A stretch of 64,000 bases of DNA from Pinibacter soli (GCF_029961145.1 NZ_JASBRG010000007.1:1589174-1653173), one strand, 5' to 3'. Shown: positions 45,304-54,806, counted from the first letter of the stretch. A program made the numbers and translations. Notes: a model not told the origin generated them from the sequence alone.

Positions 45304-46425
45304 TCAGTTATTCTTCTTCGCGATATCCTTCGCAATCTTCTTCGCATCCTGTGCAATCTCCCGTATCTGTCCTGTCGGACTTATCCAGTAGCCGCAAAAA
45401 TACAAGCCGTCTTTTCCAAAATAATTTTGATGATCTACACTGACCAGCAAATCATCGAAACGCTCTTTTTCTACACTCACAATTTTCTCATCAACACTGC
45501 GATAACCAACAGCAGCAATGATTGCATCAAATTTAGCCACCCTCCCGTTTTTGAAATACACTATATTGCCGGTGATGTGATCAATGCCTCCCTCCACTTG
45601 TATGTTACCCTGCCGGATATGCTTAACCGTTCCAATATCGAGCACTGGCGCTTTGTGATCTTTTTGGATTTGCCTCAACGGACCGTATGGCATTGGCTGC
45701 AGGCCAAGTCTGCTGATGTCACCGATCAACAATTTCATCAATGGCTTGCTGATCAAATCTGCAACTGCAGGTTGCAAAGGATTCAATAAAATACTTATCT
45801 CCAGAATAGGAATTCCGAGTACATCACGCGGCACAATGTTAACAGGTGAACGAGCAGACATAACAGGCTTTGCCCCCTGCTCGTACAGGTCCATAGCTAT
45901 TTCACACGCGGAGTTGCCAAAGCCAACAACCAACACTTTCTGTCCTTTAAAATCTGCACCGGTCTTGTATTCGCTGCTGTGCATAATTCTTCCGGGAAAT
46001 GTTTCCATTCCTTTGAAGAATGCCGTTTTGGGCTCTCCAAAAGCACCGGTAGCCATCACCACAAATTTCGATTCTATACTTTCTTTGTTTGTCCGCGTTA
46101 CCCACACATCGTTTACCCGCTTTACGGAAAAAGCTTCCATGTTAAAAAGAGGCTTGATATCAAAGGCAGATCTGTAGTCGTTTAGATACTCTATAACTTG
46201 TTCTTTCGCCGGATATCGCGGCACATTGCTATTAAATTTTTTGTAGGGTAAATGAGAAAATCTTTTACTCGTGTGCAGGTGCAATCGATCGTAGTGCCTG
46301 TGCCATGGAGCAGCAATACAGTTATCCTTTTCTATAATAGTGTATTCTATCTCCTGCTTTTGTAAAGAACCTGCAACGGCCAAACCTGCAATGCTTGCGC
46401 CAATTACAAGCGTGTTGGTGACCAT
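45304..46425 (-). CDS. FAD/NAD(P)-dependent monooxygenase-like flavoprotein
   Basis: A 373-residue cytosolic flavoprotein starting at the ATG at 46425. The FAD-binding Rossmann motif is GASIAG (9-14), with the acidic residue at the second strand end (IIEKD). The FMO-identifying motif is FKGMETFPG...HSSEY (137-153), ATG lies at 125-127, and the NADP-binding motif is VVGFGNSACE (166-175). The order matches flavin-containing monooxygenases of the YUCCA/Baeyer-Villiger-like group, shorter than most. Substrate unknown. The gene stands alone; its 3' end overlaps the AACTGA repeat word at 45294-45312. Confidence 0.88.
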   Translation of the reverse strand: MVTNTLVIGASIAGLAVAGSLQKQEIEYTIIEKDNCIAAPWHRHYDRLHLHTSKRFSHLPYKKFNSNVPRYPAKEQVIEYLNDYRSAFDIKPLFNMEAFSVKRVNDVWVTRTNKESIESKFVVMATGAFGEPKTAFFKGMETFPGRIMHSSEYKTGADFKGQKVLVVGFGNSACEIAMDLYEQGAKPVMSARSPVNIVPRDVLGIPILEISILLNPLQPAVADLISKPLMKLLIGDISRLGLQPMPYGPLRQIQKDHKAPVLDIGTVKHIRQGNIQVEGGIDHITGNIVYFKNGRVAKFDAIIAAVGYRSVDEKIVSVEKERFDDLLVSVDHQNYFGKDGLYFCGYWISPTGQIREIAQDAKKIAKDIAKKNN

Positions 46426-46697
46426 AGGAAAAAATTAATAGTTATTAAAGAGTAGTTACCGCAGCAGCATTCGTTAGCGACTAGATGTCATGGTTTTTCG
46501 GGGGTTTATTGGCGTTCGTTTTTTCCCAGTTATAACAAGATACAAAACTTAGGCAGAATTTATGCACACACGGCCGGCCAGCTTATGAATGGCTTTTATT
46601 TTCCACATTTTTTGCTTAAATTCATGATAGAGCGTGACCGACATCATTGAGAACCCGACTAGTTTTCCGCTATTTACACCTCTTAAAACTAACGATC

Positions 46698-47030
46698 ATG
46701 CGTACGAAAAAACTGCCAGATGACTTTGAGTACATTCCTGAAATGTACGAAGATGATTTCTATCCTCCATTCCTGGTCGACAAACTTAAAGTCGTCATTA
46801 AAGAAACTGTCGACCAACTTGAAAAGGGCCATCTTTCTAACACAGATATCCAGGAATTGTTTGACAAAATGATCACAAAGACAAATGATCTGCAAGACGA
46901 GTTTTTGGAACACGACAGCGAGTTCGACACCGTCGCCCTTGAATCTATTGAAATGACAATAGACAGAATTTTAAAGCACTTTGAAATAACATTGAATGTG
47001 GAAGAAGCGATTAGGGAGAGAGACTGGTAA
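46698..47030 (+). CDS. DUF5713 family protein
   Basis: A 110-residue acidic cytosolic protein. The ATG at 46698 is chosen over an upstream in-frame codon at 46647, because it starts MRTKKLPDDFEYIPEMYEDDFYPP, the conserved N-terminus of this small helical family. LVDKLKVVIKETVDQLEKG and two further helices follow. No function is known to me for the family. The gene stands alone between two repeat-containing spacers. Confidence 0.8.
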   Translation: MRTKKLPDDFEYIPEMYEDDFYPPFLVDKLKVVIKETVDQLEKGHLSNTDIQELFDKMITKTNDLQDEFLEHDSEFDTVALESIEMTIDRILKHFEITLNVEEAIRERDW

Positions 47031-47759
47031 TTTAATTGAAAATATTGTCGTTCCTTTTTCTTCAACTCGCTATTTTTTTAAACGCTTAGTCGGGAAGGCG
47101 GCATTTGTCTTTCAATTTAACATCCTTGCGTCGCACTCTTCAACTGAAGAATATATGTTGAACAGAGTTTTCGTAACAACATTACTTCCTGATGATTAGA
47201 ATTACTTCAGTTGAAGAGTGCGACGCAACCAAAGTCCAATCAAAGATATGTAGCTGACCTCCCCAAAAAAAACTCGCCAACTCGAAACTTCAAATACTCC
47301 CTCCGACATTTTACTCCGGCAATCATTTTCAACTTTCAATTTTCAATTAGCTAAAACCATACGGCACATACTCATTACTAAAGCTGCCATCATCATTTCT
47401 ATATCCCGAGTTGGAGCTTATTGGTTTTGTATTAGGTTGCTAGTTATATGCAGTCGTAACTTAAATTTCGGACAACTAACTCAACTCATTATTCAAAACT
47501 TTACTTTCCGGCGAAAGTCCGTTTCCAAGATTAAGGGAATGTTACCAACTCAGATTGTACCCGACAAAACACATAATGTAATTATTCGGTTGTGCGTAAC
47601 CGATAACATCACTTTAACATAACGTCTGGTTAACATAAACTTAACGTCGCGGCTCTACTATTGCGCCCTGAATTTCACAACCAAACTTTTGACAAAAAGA
47701 AATGCGGTGCGACGCCTTGATCAGCACTCTCGCTTCATTTCTTACCAAATCAAACTCAA
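47031..47759. repeat. 729-base spacer with a perfect 23-bp inverted repeat and TTAAC cluster
   Basis: No gene is visible. Bases 47127-47149 are the exact complement of 47206-47228 (23 bp, 56-base centre); the outer word TTGCGTCGCACTCTT recurs at 63617-63631. A diverged TAGTCGGG word lies near 47086-47094. Closer to susC are a weak stem TCGGTT/AACCGA (47586-47603) and three TTAAC words at 47614, 47630 and 47641, two of them in the longer word TTAACATAA. These may be regulatory sites of the susC gene at 47760. The function is inferred only from position. Confidence 0.65.
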
Positions 47760-50700
47760 ATGAATCTTTCTACCGCAATTTGCTATGGACCCAAAACGCC
47801 CGGCAATGCTTGTTTAGCCCCCACTGATTCGTCGGCGGGTGTAAGAAGCAGAAAACAAAAACGAGTTTCTTTTTTGAGCATTATTGCATTGGTACTGCTC
47901 TGCGGTGCTTCTTTTGCTCAGCAAAAATTAGTATCCGGCTCAGTAAAAAATGTAGCTGATGACAAACCTGTTGCAGGTGCATCAGTAATGATCAAAAAAT
48001 CGAAGAAAGGAACGAACACCGACCTTGATGGTGTGTTTAAAATCAGTTGTGCAGAAGAAGACACACTGGTTATTTCTGTAGTTGGTTTTAAAACCAAAGA
48101 AATCAAAGTTGGCAAACACAACCAGCTTAGCATTGCACTGCTGGGCGCAGCAACAGACCTGCAGGAAGTGCAGGTTGTAACCGCCCTTGGTATTAAACGT
48201 TCCAACAGAGCTCTTGGCTATTCAACAACCACTGTAAAAGGCGAGCAATTAACAGAGTCGATGGCAGGCAACTGGACAGACGCATTGTCTGGTAAGGTAG
48301 CTGGTTTGAATCTCATCAGATCAAACAGCGGCCCTGCAGGTTCCAACAAAATCATTCTTCGTGGTGAAAACAACCTGACCGGCGACAACGAAGCGTTGAT
48401 CGTTGTGGATGGTGTTGTGATCAACCAGGGAAGCGGAAGAAGAACAGCTAACGGAGGAGAAACTGTTTACGGCACAGGTAGTGATAACATGCCGGCGGAT
48501 TATGGTAGCAACCTGAATGACCTTAACCCTGCAGACTTCGAAGACGTACAAATATTGAAAGGGCCCGGTGCGGCGGCATTGTACGGACAAAGAGGCGCAA
48601 ACGGAGCCATCATTATTACGACGAAGTCCGGTGGTGGAAGCAAAAAAATGAGTGTAACAATTCGTTCAAATGCCAACGCGGAGAAAGTTAACCGATGGCC
48701 CGACCTCCAATACGAATACGGTCAGGGCCTTGCGGGTGCTGATTATTATTCTTGGGGTGCCAGCGAAGGATTAGCAAGTACAAGTGGAACGAGTTCTGCG
48801 TACGGCCCAAAATTTAACGGACAAAAATTTTATCAGTTCAACCCAGGGACGCAATCGCAAGATTCAATAAAAACACCATGGGTTCCTTACAAAAATCAAA
48901 GCCGTGAATATTTTCAAACCGGTCAAACATATACAAACAGCATCAGCGTTGAAGGTGGTACTGAAAAAACAACAGCAAGATTTGGTCTTACAAATGTTTC
49001 CAACAAATGGATACTTCCAAATACAGGCTATAAAAGAAACACCGTTTCTATGTCTGTTAATTCTAAGTTGAGCGACAAACTGACCATCTCTTCTAAAGTT
49101 GACTACAACAACAAATGGAGCGACAACTTGCCTGGAGCGGGTTACGGTAACCAGTCAATCATGTACTGGTACATTTTCTGGCAACCAAGCGCTGATCTTA
49201 ACTGGTTGAAAAACTACTGGCAGAATGGTAAAGAAAATAAAGCTATCGAATATCCATTCAGCTCTTTCCCTGAAAACCCTTATGCTGTTGCATATGAGTT
49301 TATCAACAAATCGAACCGCAATGCTGTAACAGGCAACATCCAGGCAACTTACAACTTCACCAAAGAATTGAGCTTGCAGGTAAGAACTTCTTTGGACATG
49401 TCTTACGAGCAGCGTGCACAAGAACGTCCGTATGATGCAGGTGCGAAATTTCCGAAAGGAAGCTACCGCACTCAGAACATCTTCTCAATGGAATCAAGTG
49501 CTGACTTTTTTCTGAGATATGCCAAGAAGATCAATCACGATTTCGACATCACCGCATCTCTCGGTGGAAGCATGTTGAGAAACAACTACAACAGAGATGA
49601 AGTTCGTGCTGATTCACTTACTTATCCTGGCATCTACTCAATGGCTAACGCAGCTGGTCCTTTAGTTAGTATGCCATGGAAAAGCAAATACAATATCAAC
49701 AGCTTGTATGGTATGATCACTGCGAATTATAGAAATATGATTTACCTTGATGTTACAGGAAGACAAGACTGGAACAGCGTTTTGGCTACACCAACACGTA
49801 CCGAAAATGCAGGCTTCTTCTACCCTTCAGCTAACCTGAGCTTCATTTTATCTGACGCAGTAAAACTTCCGGAAGCGATCAGTTTTGCAAAACTTAGATT
49901 CTCTGCGTCTGGCGTAGGCAGTGGCGGTACAACTCCTTACATCACTTCATTCAACTACACATCTGCTGGAAGCTTGTTCAATGGTGGTTTGGAAAACCCA
50001 ACAACATTGGCGAACCCAAACCTGAAGCCGCTTAAAACAACTACGTACGAAGCGGGTGCAAATGTTGAGTTCTTCAAAAACCGTTTAGGCTTTGACGTTG
50101 CAGTATACCAGGGCAGCACAAAGAACCAGATCCTTCAACGTATCGTTGACCAATCGTCCGGTTACGCAAAATCACTGATCAACATAGGACAGGTTAACAA
50201 CAAGGGCATTGAGCTTTCAGTAAATGCCACACCGATCGTGAACCCTCATGGTTTCAAATGGACAACAAGCCTTGTTTATTCTAAAAACGTAAACACTATC
50301 AAACAATTGGCTGATAGTTCAGTTGTGTTGTACAACGGTCCTACAGGCGGTGCCCAATTGGTGGCACAAGTTGGAGGAAGCATTGGTGACTTGTTTGGCA
50401 GAGGCTACGTACGTGCTCCGGACGGACAGGTTGTATATGATGGCACAACAGGTTTTGCATTGATCTCTGATAATGTAAAAAAATTGGGTAACACTAACCC
50501 TAAAGGTAAAATTGGTTTGAACAACGATTTCACTTACAAACAGTTCCATATGCACTTGTTGTTTGATGCGCAATATGGTGCGGTAGCGTATTCACTTACA
50601 CATTACAAACTGGCAGAACAGGGTAAAATCACCAGCACGCTTCCAGGAAGATACAGCGGTATCGTTGGCAATGGCGTAGTGATGGGAAAAGACGGTTCTT

Positions 50701-51035
50701 ATACAAAGAATACAGTTATCGCAACCGATGTCGACAACTACTACCGTTCTCATTTTGGTGTTGACAACGCAGAAGGAAGTACGTTTTCTACAGACTTTAT
50801 CAAATTCAGAGAGTTAAGCCTGGATTACACCATCAATCCTTCGATAACAAAAAGAATCGGTGTGCAAAAAGTAACCGTAGGCGTTTACGGAAGAGATCTT
50901 TTCATTTGGAGCAAATGGCCGGGCTTCGATCCTGAGTTCGGAACATTGAATGGTTCTGACATTCTCCAGGGCTTTGAAATCGGCCAGTTTCCATCTACAA
51001 GATCATTCGGAGCTAACATCATTGTTGGTTTGTAA
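47760..51035 (+). CDS. SusC/RagA-family TonB-dependent transporter (long signal n-region)
   Basis: A 1091-residue transporter starting at the ATG at 47760. About 35 polar residues precede the hydrophobic signal core (FLSIIALVLLCGASFAQ). I find no better start, so this is an extended signal peptide. A carboxypeptidase-regulatory-like domain (about 57-125), the segment LQEVQVVTALGIKRSNRALG in the hallmark position, the plug (LRGENNLTGDNEALIVVDG, LKGPGAAALYGQRGANG) and the barrel ending FGANIIVGL follow. The TALGIKR variant groups it with SusC proteins that pair with SusD_2-type partners, and such a gene follows 30 bases on. Substrate unknown; the arabinose genes lie 6 kb downstream, with unrelated genes between. 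Confidence 0.95.
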   Translation: MNLSTAICYGPKTPGNACLAPTDSSAGVRSRKQKRVSFLSIIALVLLCGASFAQQKLVSGSVKNVADDKPVAGASVMIKKSKKGTNTDLDGVFKISCAEEDTLVISVVGFKTKEIKVGKHNQLSIALLGAATDLQEVQVVTALGIKRSNRALGYSTTTVKGEQLTESMAGNWTDALSGKVAGLNLIRSNSGPAGSNKIILRGENNLTGDNEALIVVDGVVINQGSGRRTANGGETVYGTGSDNMPADYGSNLNDLNPADFEDVQILKGPGAAALYGQRGANGAIIITTKSGGGSKKMSVTIRSNANAEKVNRWPDLQYEYGQGLAGADYYSWGASEGLASTSGTSSAYGPKFNGQKFYQFNPGTQSQDSIKTPWVPYKNQSREYFQTGQTYTNSISVEGGTEKTTARFGLTNVSNKWILPNTGYKRNTVSMSVNSKLSDKLTISSKVDYNNKWSDNLPGAGYGNQSIMYWYIFWQPSADLNWLKNYWQNGKENKAIEYPFSSFPENPYAVAYEFINKSNRNAVTGNIQATYNFTKELSLQVRTSLDMSYEQRAQERPYDAGAKFPKGSYRTQNIFSMESSADFFLRYAKKINHDFDITASLGGSMLRNNYNRDEVRADSLTYPGIYSMANAAGPLVSMPWKSKYNINSLYGMITANYRNMIYLDVTGRQDWNSVLATPTRTENAGFFYPSANLSFILSDAVKLPEAISFAKLRFSASGVGSGGTTPYITSFNYTSAGSLFNGGLENPTTLANPNLKPLKTTTYEAGANVEFFKNRLGFDVAVYQGSTKNQILQRIVDQSSGYAKSLINIGQVNNKGIELSVNATPIVNPHGFKWTTSLVYSKNVNTIKQLADSSVVLYNGPTGGAQLVAQVGGSIGDLFGRGYVRAPDGQVVYDGTTGFALISDNVKKLGNTNPKGKIGLNNDFTYKQFHMHLLFDAQYGAVAYSLTHYKLAEQGKITSTLPGRYSGIVGNGVVMGKDGSYTKNTVIATDVDNYYRSHFGVDNAEGSTFSTDFIKFRELSLDYTINPSITKRIGVQKVTVGVYGRDLFIWSKWPGFDPEFGTLNGSDILQGFEIGQFPSTRSFGANIIVGL

Positions 51036-51065
51036 CATTATTAAGTGTAATTATTATTTACGATT

Positions 51066-52592
51066 ATGAAGACAACTTTTTATAAATTTTCAACTGCAAT
51101 AATCGCGTTCAGTGTTGCTCTTACTTCCTGTACAAAAAATTTCACAGAGGTAAACACTGATCCGAACAATACGCCGCACACGCTGCCACAGCAGCTTTTG
51201 GCGCCTGCGCTGGCAAGCACTTTAAACTATAACCTGCTAAGAAACCGCAACGTTAACAACGAATTGATGCAGGTGACTGTGGACATGGGTGATGGGCAGG
51301 GAGAGGTATTCAGATACGATATCCGCGATAACGTTTCTGACTACTTATACAACGGCTGGTTCACAGATCTTACCAACTATAAAGATCTTTACAAAACTGC
51401 CAGTGATTCTCTTACACTCAACACTTCATACATGGGCATCTCTCAGATCTGCCAGGCATGGGTTTACTCTATGCTTACAGATACTTACGGAGACGTTCCC
51501 TATTTCCATTCAAACGAAGGAAGAGACAGCTTGAATTTCACTCCTGCTTTTGACAGACAAAAGGACATCTACACAGATATCTTCAAAAGACTGGATGCAG
51601 CTGATACGTTGCTGAAAAAAGGAACCGCTATTGTTCCTAACAGCGATCCTGTATACGGTGGAGATGTTAGCAAATGGAGAAAACTCGGCAACTCATTATA
51701 CCTGCGTTTACTACTGCGCATTTCAGGCAAACAGGATGTTACAGCTGATGTCATCAAGCAGATTCAAACTCGCATTGCAGATACCACCAACCGTCCGATC
51801 ATGACCAGTAATGCTGAGTCTGCAATTTTGAAATGGACAGGCGGTGCGTTGGTTTCTCCTTATGTAAGTGTGAGGGCGCAAGACTTCAGAGCTCCTGCAA
51901 TATGCAGCTTCTTTATCGATCACCTTTCTGCATGGAGCAGCCCTTTCATCGACATTCCAACTTATGGCACAAATGGTGTGTGCAGATGGGGCATCGCACC
52001 TGCTGCGGGTAACTTCATTGGTGTACCCAGCGGATACTCTCCGGGAACAGGCGCACCAAAAGGCGCTTATTTCTATGCAACCGACCAAACTGTTAACAGT
52101 GCCGTTCCGCTTACATTACAAACAGATCCTAACACTGGTATCATCATGACTTACGCTGAATTGAATTTCATCATGGCAGAGTGTATTGCAAAAGGATGGA
52201 TCAGCGGAAAAGCGGGCGACTACTATAATGCCGGCATTCAAAACTGCATCACACAGTGGATCCCGACATGGAGCAAAAAAATCACAGACTACACAAGTGC
52301 TGCTGATATCACCTGGGATGACGCTGCTACTCTGAACGCAAAAATGGAAATGATCCACCTGCAAAAGTATTACGCATTATTCCTTACAGATATGGAGCAA
52401 TGGTTCGAATACCGCCGCACCGGTCACCCTGTGTTGCCCAAAGGAACAGGCTTGCAAAACGGTGGTGTAATGCCGGCAAGATTAAAATATCCGGTGTACA
52501 TACAATCAACAAACCCTACCAACTATAAAGCAGCTGTTGCTTCACAAGGAACAGATGCGATCAGCACGCAGGTTTGGTGGCAGAAACCGTAA
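51066..52592 (+). CDS. SusD_2-type (SusD/RagB superfamily) outer-membrane lipoprotein
   Basis: A 508-residue lipoprotein with Cys22 (ALTSC), starting at the ATG at 51066. TKNFTEVNTDPNNTP, the QQLLAPALASTLNY helix, YGDVPYF and the C-terminal MPARLKYP...NPTNY segment are signatures of the SusD_2 branch, distinct from the RagB-type proteins elsewhere in this window. It caps the SusC encoded just upstream and presents substrate. It is probably co-transcribed with the DUF5689-type gene that follows. Confidence 0.94.
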   Translation: MKTTFYKFSTAIIAFSVALTSCTKNFTEVNTDPNNTPHTLPQQLLAPALASTLNYNLLRNRNVNNELMQVTVDMGDGQGEVFRYDIRDNVSDYLYNGWFTDLTNYKDLYKTASDSLTLNTSYMGISQICQAWVYSMLTDTYGDVPYFHSNEGRDSLNFTPAFDRQKDIYTDIFKRLDAADTLLKKGTAIVPNSDPVYGGDVSKWRKLGNSLYLRLLLRISGKQDVTADVIKQIQTRIADTTNRPIMTSNAESAILKWTGGALVSPYVSVRAQDFRAPAICSFFIDHLSAWSSPFIDIPTYGTNGVCRWGIAPAAGNFIGVPSGYSPGTGAPKGAYFYATDQTVNSAVPLTLQTDPNTGIIMTYAELNFIMAECIAKGWISGKAGDYYNAGIQNCITQWIPTWSKKITDYTSAADITWDDAATLNAKMEMIHLQKYYALFLTDMEQWFEYRRTGHPVLPKGTGLQNGGVMPARLKYPVYIQSTNPTNYKAAVASQGTDAISTQVWWQKP

Positions 52593-52785
52593 TCAATTGA
52601 AAATTGAAAATGATTTTTCAGTGGAGAGTTGTTAATGCAGTTCGTAAAATGACAACAATTTTCAACCTCTCAGAAAAAATGAATTAAGCAGCACACATTT
52701 GATACGGAAAACGCCAGGTTCACAAAAAATCCGTGTAAATCAGTTAAATCCGTGTCATCTGTGTGCTAACTCAAAAAAACTAATA
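52593..52785. repeat. Spacer with a copy of the CACAGATGACACGGATT repeat
   Basis: Directly after the SusD stop comes an ATTGAAAATTGAAAATG tract. Bases 52724-52766 are an inverted-orientation copy of the repeat family clustered at 12419-12633 (words ATCCGTGTAAATCAG and CGTGTCATCTGTGTGC). It ends 19 bases before the start of the next lipoprotein gene, so it lies inside the presumed transcript. Confidence 0.65.
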
Positions 52786-54318
52786 ATGAAACAAATATTA
52801 AAGTATTCCTTCTTCGCGCTATCCTTAGCTTCATTGTGGGGATGCAAAAAAGACGCATATCCGGGCGGTGTTCCGAGCCTTTACATTTCTGTTTTTGACG
52901 TGAGACCTTTGTACAAAGGAATAGACGTTATACTTACGCCTGAAAACCTTGGCGGCGCCGACAGTATCGCTGTTATGGTAGTTTCTGATCACTCTGGCAG
53001 CAATATGCCGGCAGGTTTAGTAGCGGTGCAGGACGCACGCCGCTTGTCTAAAGTAAGAGGCATCTCCATCGATCTTGGATCTGCTGCAACAAAATATACA
53101 ACAGGTGATTCGCTGGTGGTTAAAATATCCGGCGGCACTTTGACAAAACCAAATGGCATTCTTAAAATTACCGGTCTTACAGAAAGCAACATCAGAAAGG
53201 TCTCTTCAGGAAATGCCATTGCTATTAACCGCATAACAACCGCTCAGGTCCTTGCAACTCCTGACAACTATGAAAGTTCGTTGATCGTTGTCGTAAAAGG
53301 CGGTTTCGATCCGCTGCCTGCTCCCGGCGAAACATTGAGCGGCGACAAACAACTGAACGATGGTTTCGGCAGCATCACTTTGCATACAGAAGCAACTGCA
53401 TCATTTGCAAGCATGCAAGCTCCAGTGCTGGCCAATTTCTATGGAATTGTATTTAACGCCAATGATGGAAAAACAACCAAGCCGACATTGCGTTTGCGTA
53501 CCGGCAGCGATGTGCAAGTGCTTAGTTCTGTTATCAACATCGCTCCTGTTGTAATTACAGGTTTCCTTGCAGATCCTTACAATGAAAGCAGCAAAAGCGA
53601 AGCCAACTATGAGTACATCCAATTGAAGGCTACAAAAGACATCGACTTCTCTAAAACGCCTTTCGCAGTAGTAACTACAAACAATGCAGGTGCCTCTACT
53701 CCAGTAGGGAACCCTACTACCGGCTGGGCCACGGGAGGGCTACGTACTTTCAAGTTCAACCTTTTCTCGGGAACTGTTAAGAAGGGAGATTTCTTCTACG
53801 TAGGTGGAACCGGAAAGAAAATCAACGGTGAAACTTCTGGTGATATCAGCGCCGCCAAATGGATCAGAACTTTTGACTACACTAAAATTCCGGGCGATGG
53901 TTTTGGTGCAGTTACAACAAATATCCTGGCAAACAGTGGAAACGCATCTGGCATCGCAGTATTCGCGGACAGCGCTGTAAACGCAAACTCAGAACCAGTT
54001 GACGTTATGTTTATTGGAACCGGTGGTACGATTTACGCTGCGGGCCCACCTGAAATGGGCTACCGTATTACGAACACTGATTTCTATGACATAAAAAATC
54101 CGCTTACGTTGAAATCACAAGCATTCAACAGAGCTGGTTCAAATACACTTGCACTTACCTACCCTACGGCAAACATTGGTTACTTTGAGCTGCTGGGCGG
54201 TGTGTACGATACGAAACTTGGCAGATGGACGACCGCACGATCTCAAACGAATGTGTTGATTCCTGCAAAGGGCGGCACAATCGACATGATTGAAACCAGC
54301 GGAACGCAGGTTAAATAA
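52786..54318 (+). CDS. DUF5689-type lipoprotein, SusCD-linked
   Basis: A 510-residue lipoprotein. The ATG at 52786 is chosen over a frame from 52699, because it opens into a lipoprotein signal with Cys20 (LWGC) and because the extra part would be translated repeat DNA. The N-terminal part (about 30-270) reads as DUF5689-like beta-structure: YISVFDVRPLYKG, GISIDLGS, GDSLVVKISGG, GFGSITLHTEA and NFYGIV. A second beta-rich half follows, resembling a lamin-tail or adhesin-like domain (YEYIQLKATKDIDFSKTPFAVV). Proteins of this type follow SusC and SusD_2 genes and are thought to sit at the surface. Binding role inferred; no catalytic residues are evident. Confidence 0.82.
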   Translation: MKQILKYSFFALSLASLWGCKKDAYPGGVPSLYISVFDVRPLYKGIDVILTPENLGGADSIAVMVVSDHSGSNMPAGLVAVQDARRLSKVRGISIDLGSAATKYTTGDSLVVKISGGTLTKPNGILKITGLTESNIRKVSSGNAIAINRITTAQVLATPDNYESSLIVVVKGGFDPLPAPGETLSGDKQLNDGFGSITLHTEATASFASMQAPVLANFYGIVFNANDGKTTKPTLRLRTGSDVQVLSSVINIAPVVITGFLADPYNESSKSEANYEYIQLKATKDIDFSKTPFAVVTTNNAGASTPVGNPTTGWATGGLRTFKFNLFSGTVKKGDFFYVGGTGKKINGETSGDISAAKWIRTFDYTKIPGDGFGAVTTNILANSGNASGIAVFADSAVNANSEPVDVMFIGTGGTIYAAGPPEMGYRITNTDFYDIKNPLTLKSQAFNRAGSNTLALTYPTANIGYFELLGGVYDTKLGRWTTARSQTNVLIPAKGGTIDMIETSGTQVK

Positions 54319-54390
54319 ATTGAAAATTAAAAAGTCAAAAGGTCTTAGGTGCAACTGCGCCTAAGACCTTTTGACTTTTTAATTTTCAAT
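54319..54390 (+). terminator. 34-bp hairpin directly after the lipoprotein stop codon
   Basis: Bases 54319-54352 pair with 54357-54390 with one G-T wobble and a four-base loop, starting at the base after the TAA. Part of the stem reads AAAAAGTCAAAAGGTCTTAGG. It is far longer than an ordinary terminator stem. Related shorter hairpins with the AAAAAGTCAAAA word close the next two genes' spacers (55197-55251 and 56852-56940). Its likely role is ending or protecting the susCD-DUF5689 transcript. Confidence 0.75.
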
Positions 54391-54806
54391 TCAATGTCGT
54401 TTAGTTAAGAGGTTTGAAAAAACAAAACTATCTCGCTTGTCATCCCGGGGAACGAGGGATCTGGGTCTAACACTAACGAACTTGATTGGGCGAGACTCAG
54501 ATCCCTCCTTCGTCGGGATGACAAGCTGTCTTTCTTTCCTGGATATAGCAACCAACTAATCGAAATGTTACTTAACTAAACGACTTTTAATTTTCAATTT
54601 TTAATTAGCTACTTTAAGCGGTTCAACATCGTTTTAAATTAACGCAAACGTGCAAACTTTTTACGGAAAGACTTGTTATTCACTCAAATTCCTTTCAGTT
54701 TATTGCAGAACAAATACATGTGATTTTGCTTCTAAACATTAACGCAGAACTAATCCTTTGATTACTGTATAGTTATCTTCTTACATCACTTTAAAAAACA
54801 TTTTGT
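54391..54806. repeat. Nested inverted repeats (outer 54398-54582, inner 54435-54526)
   Basis: No gene is visible. An outer 12-bp stem (CGTTTAGTTAAG, 54398-54409, with 54571-54582) encloses an inner 33-34-base imperfect stem (54435-54468 with 54494-54526) carrying the words TGTCATCCCG and AGGGATCTG. A TTTTAATTTTCAATTTTTAATTAGC-like tract follows near 54584-54607. The promoter for the small gene at 54807 should lie in 54610-54800. Confidence 0.7.

Noticed and set aside
47043..47199. Short open frame overlapping the inverted repeat after the DUF5713 gene
   Set aside because: Most of it is repeat sequence and it has no supported start.
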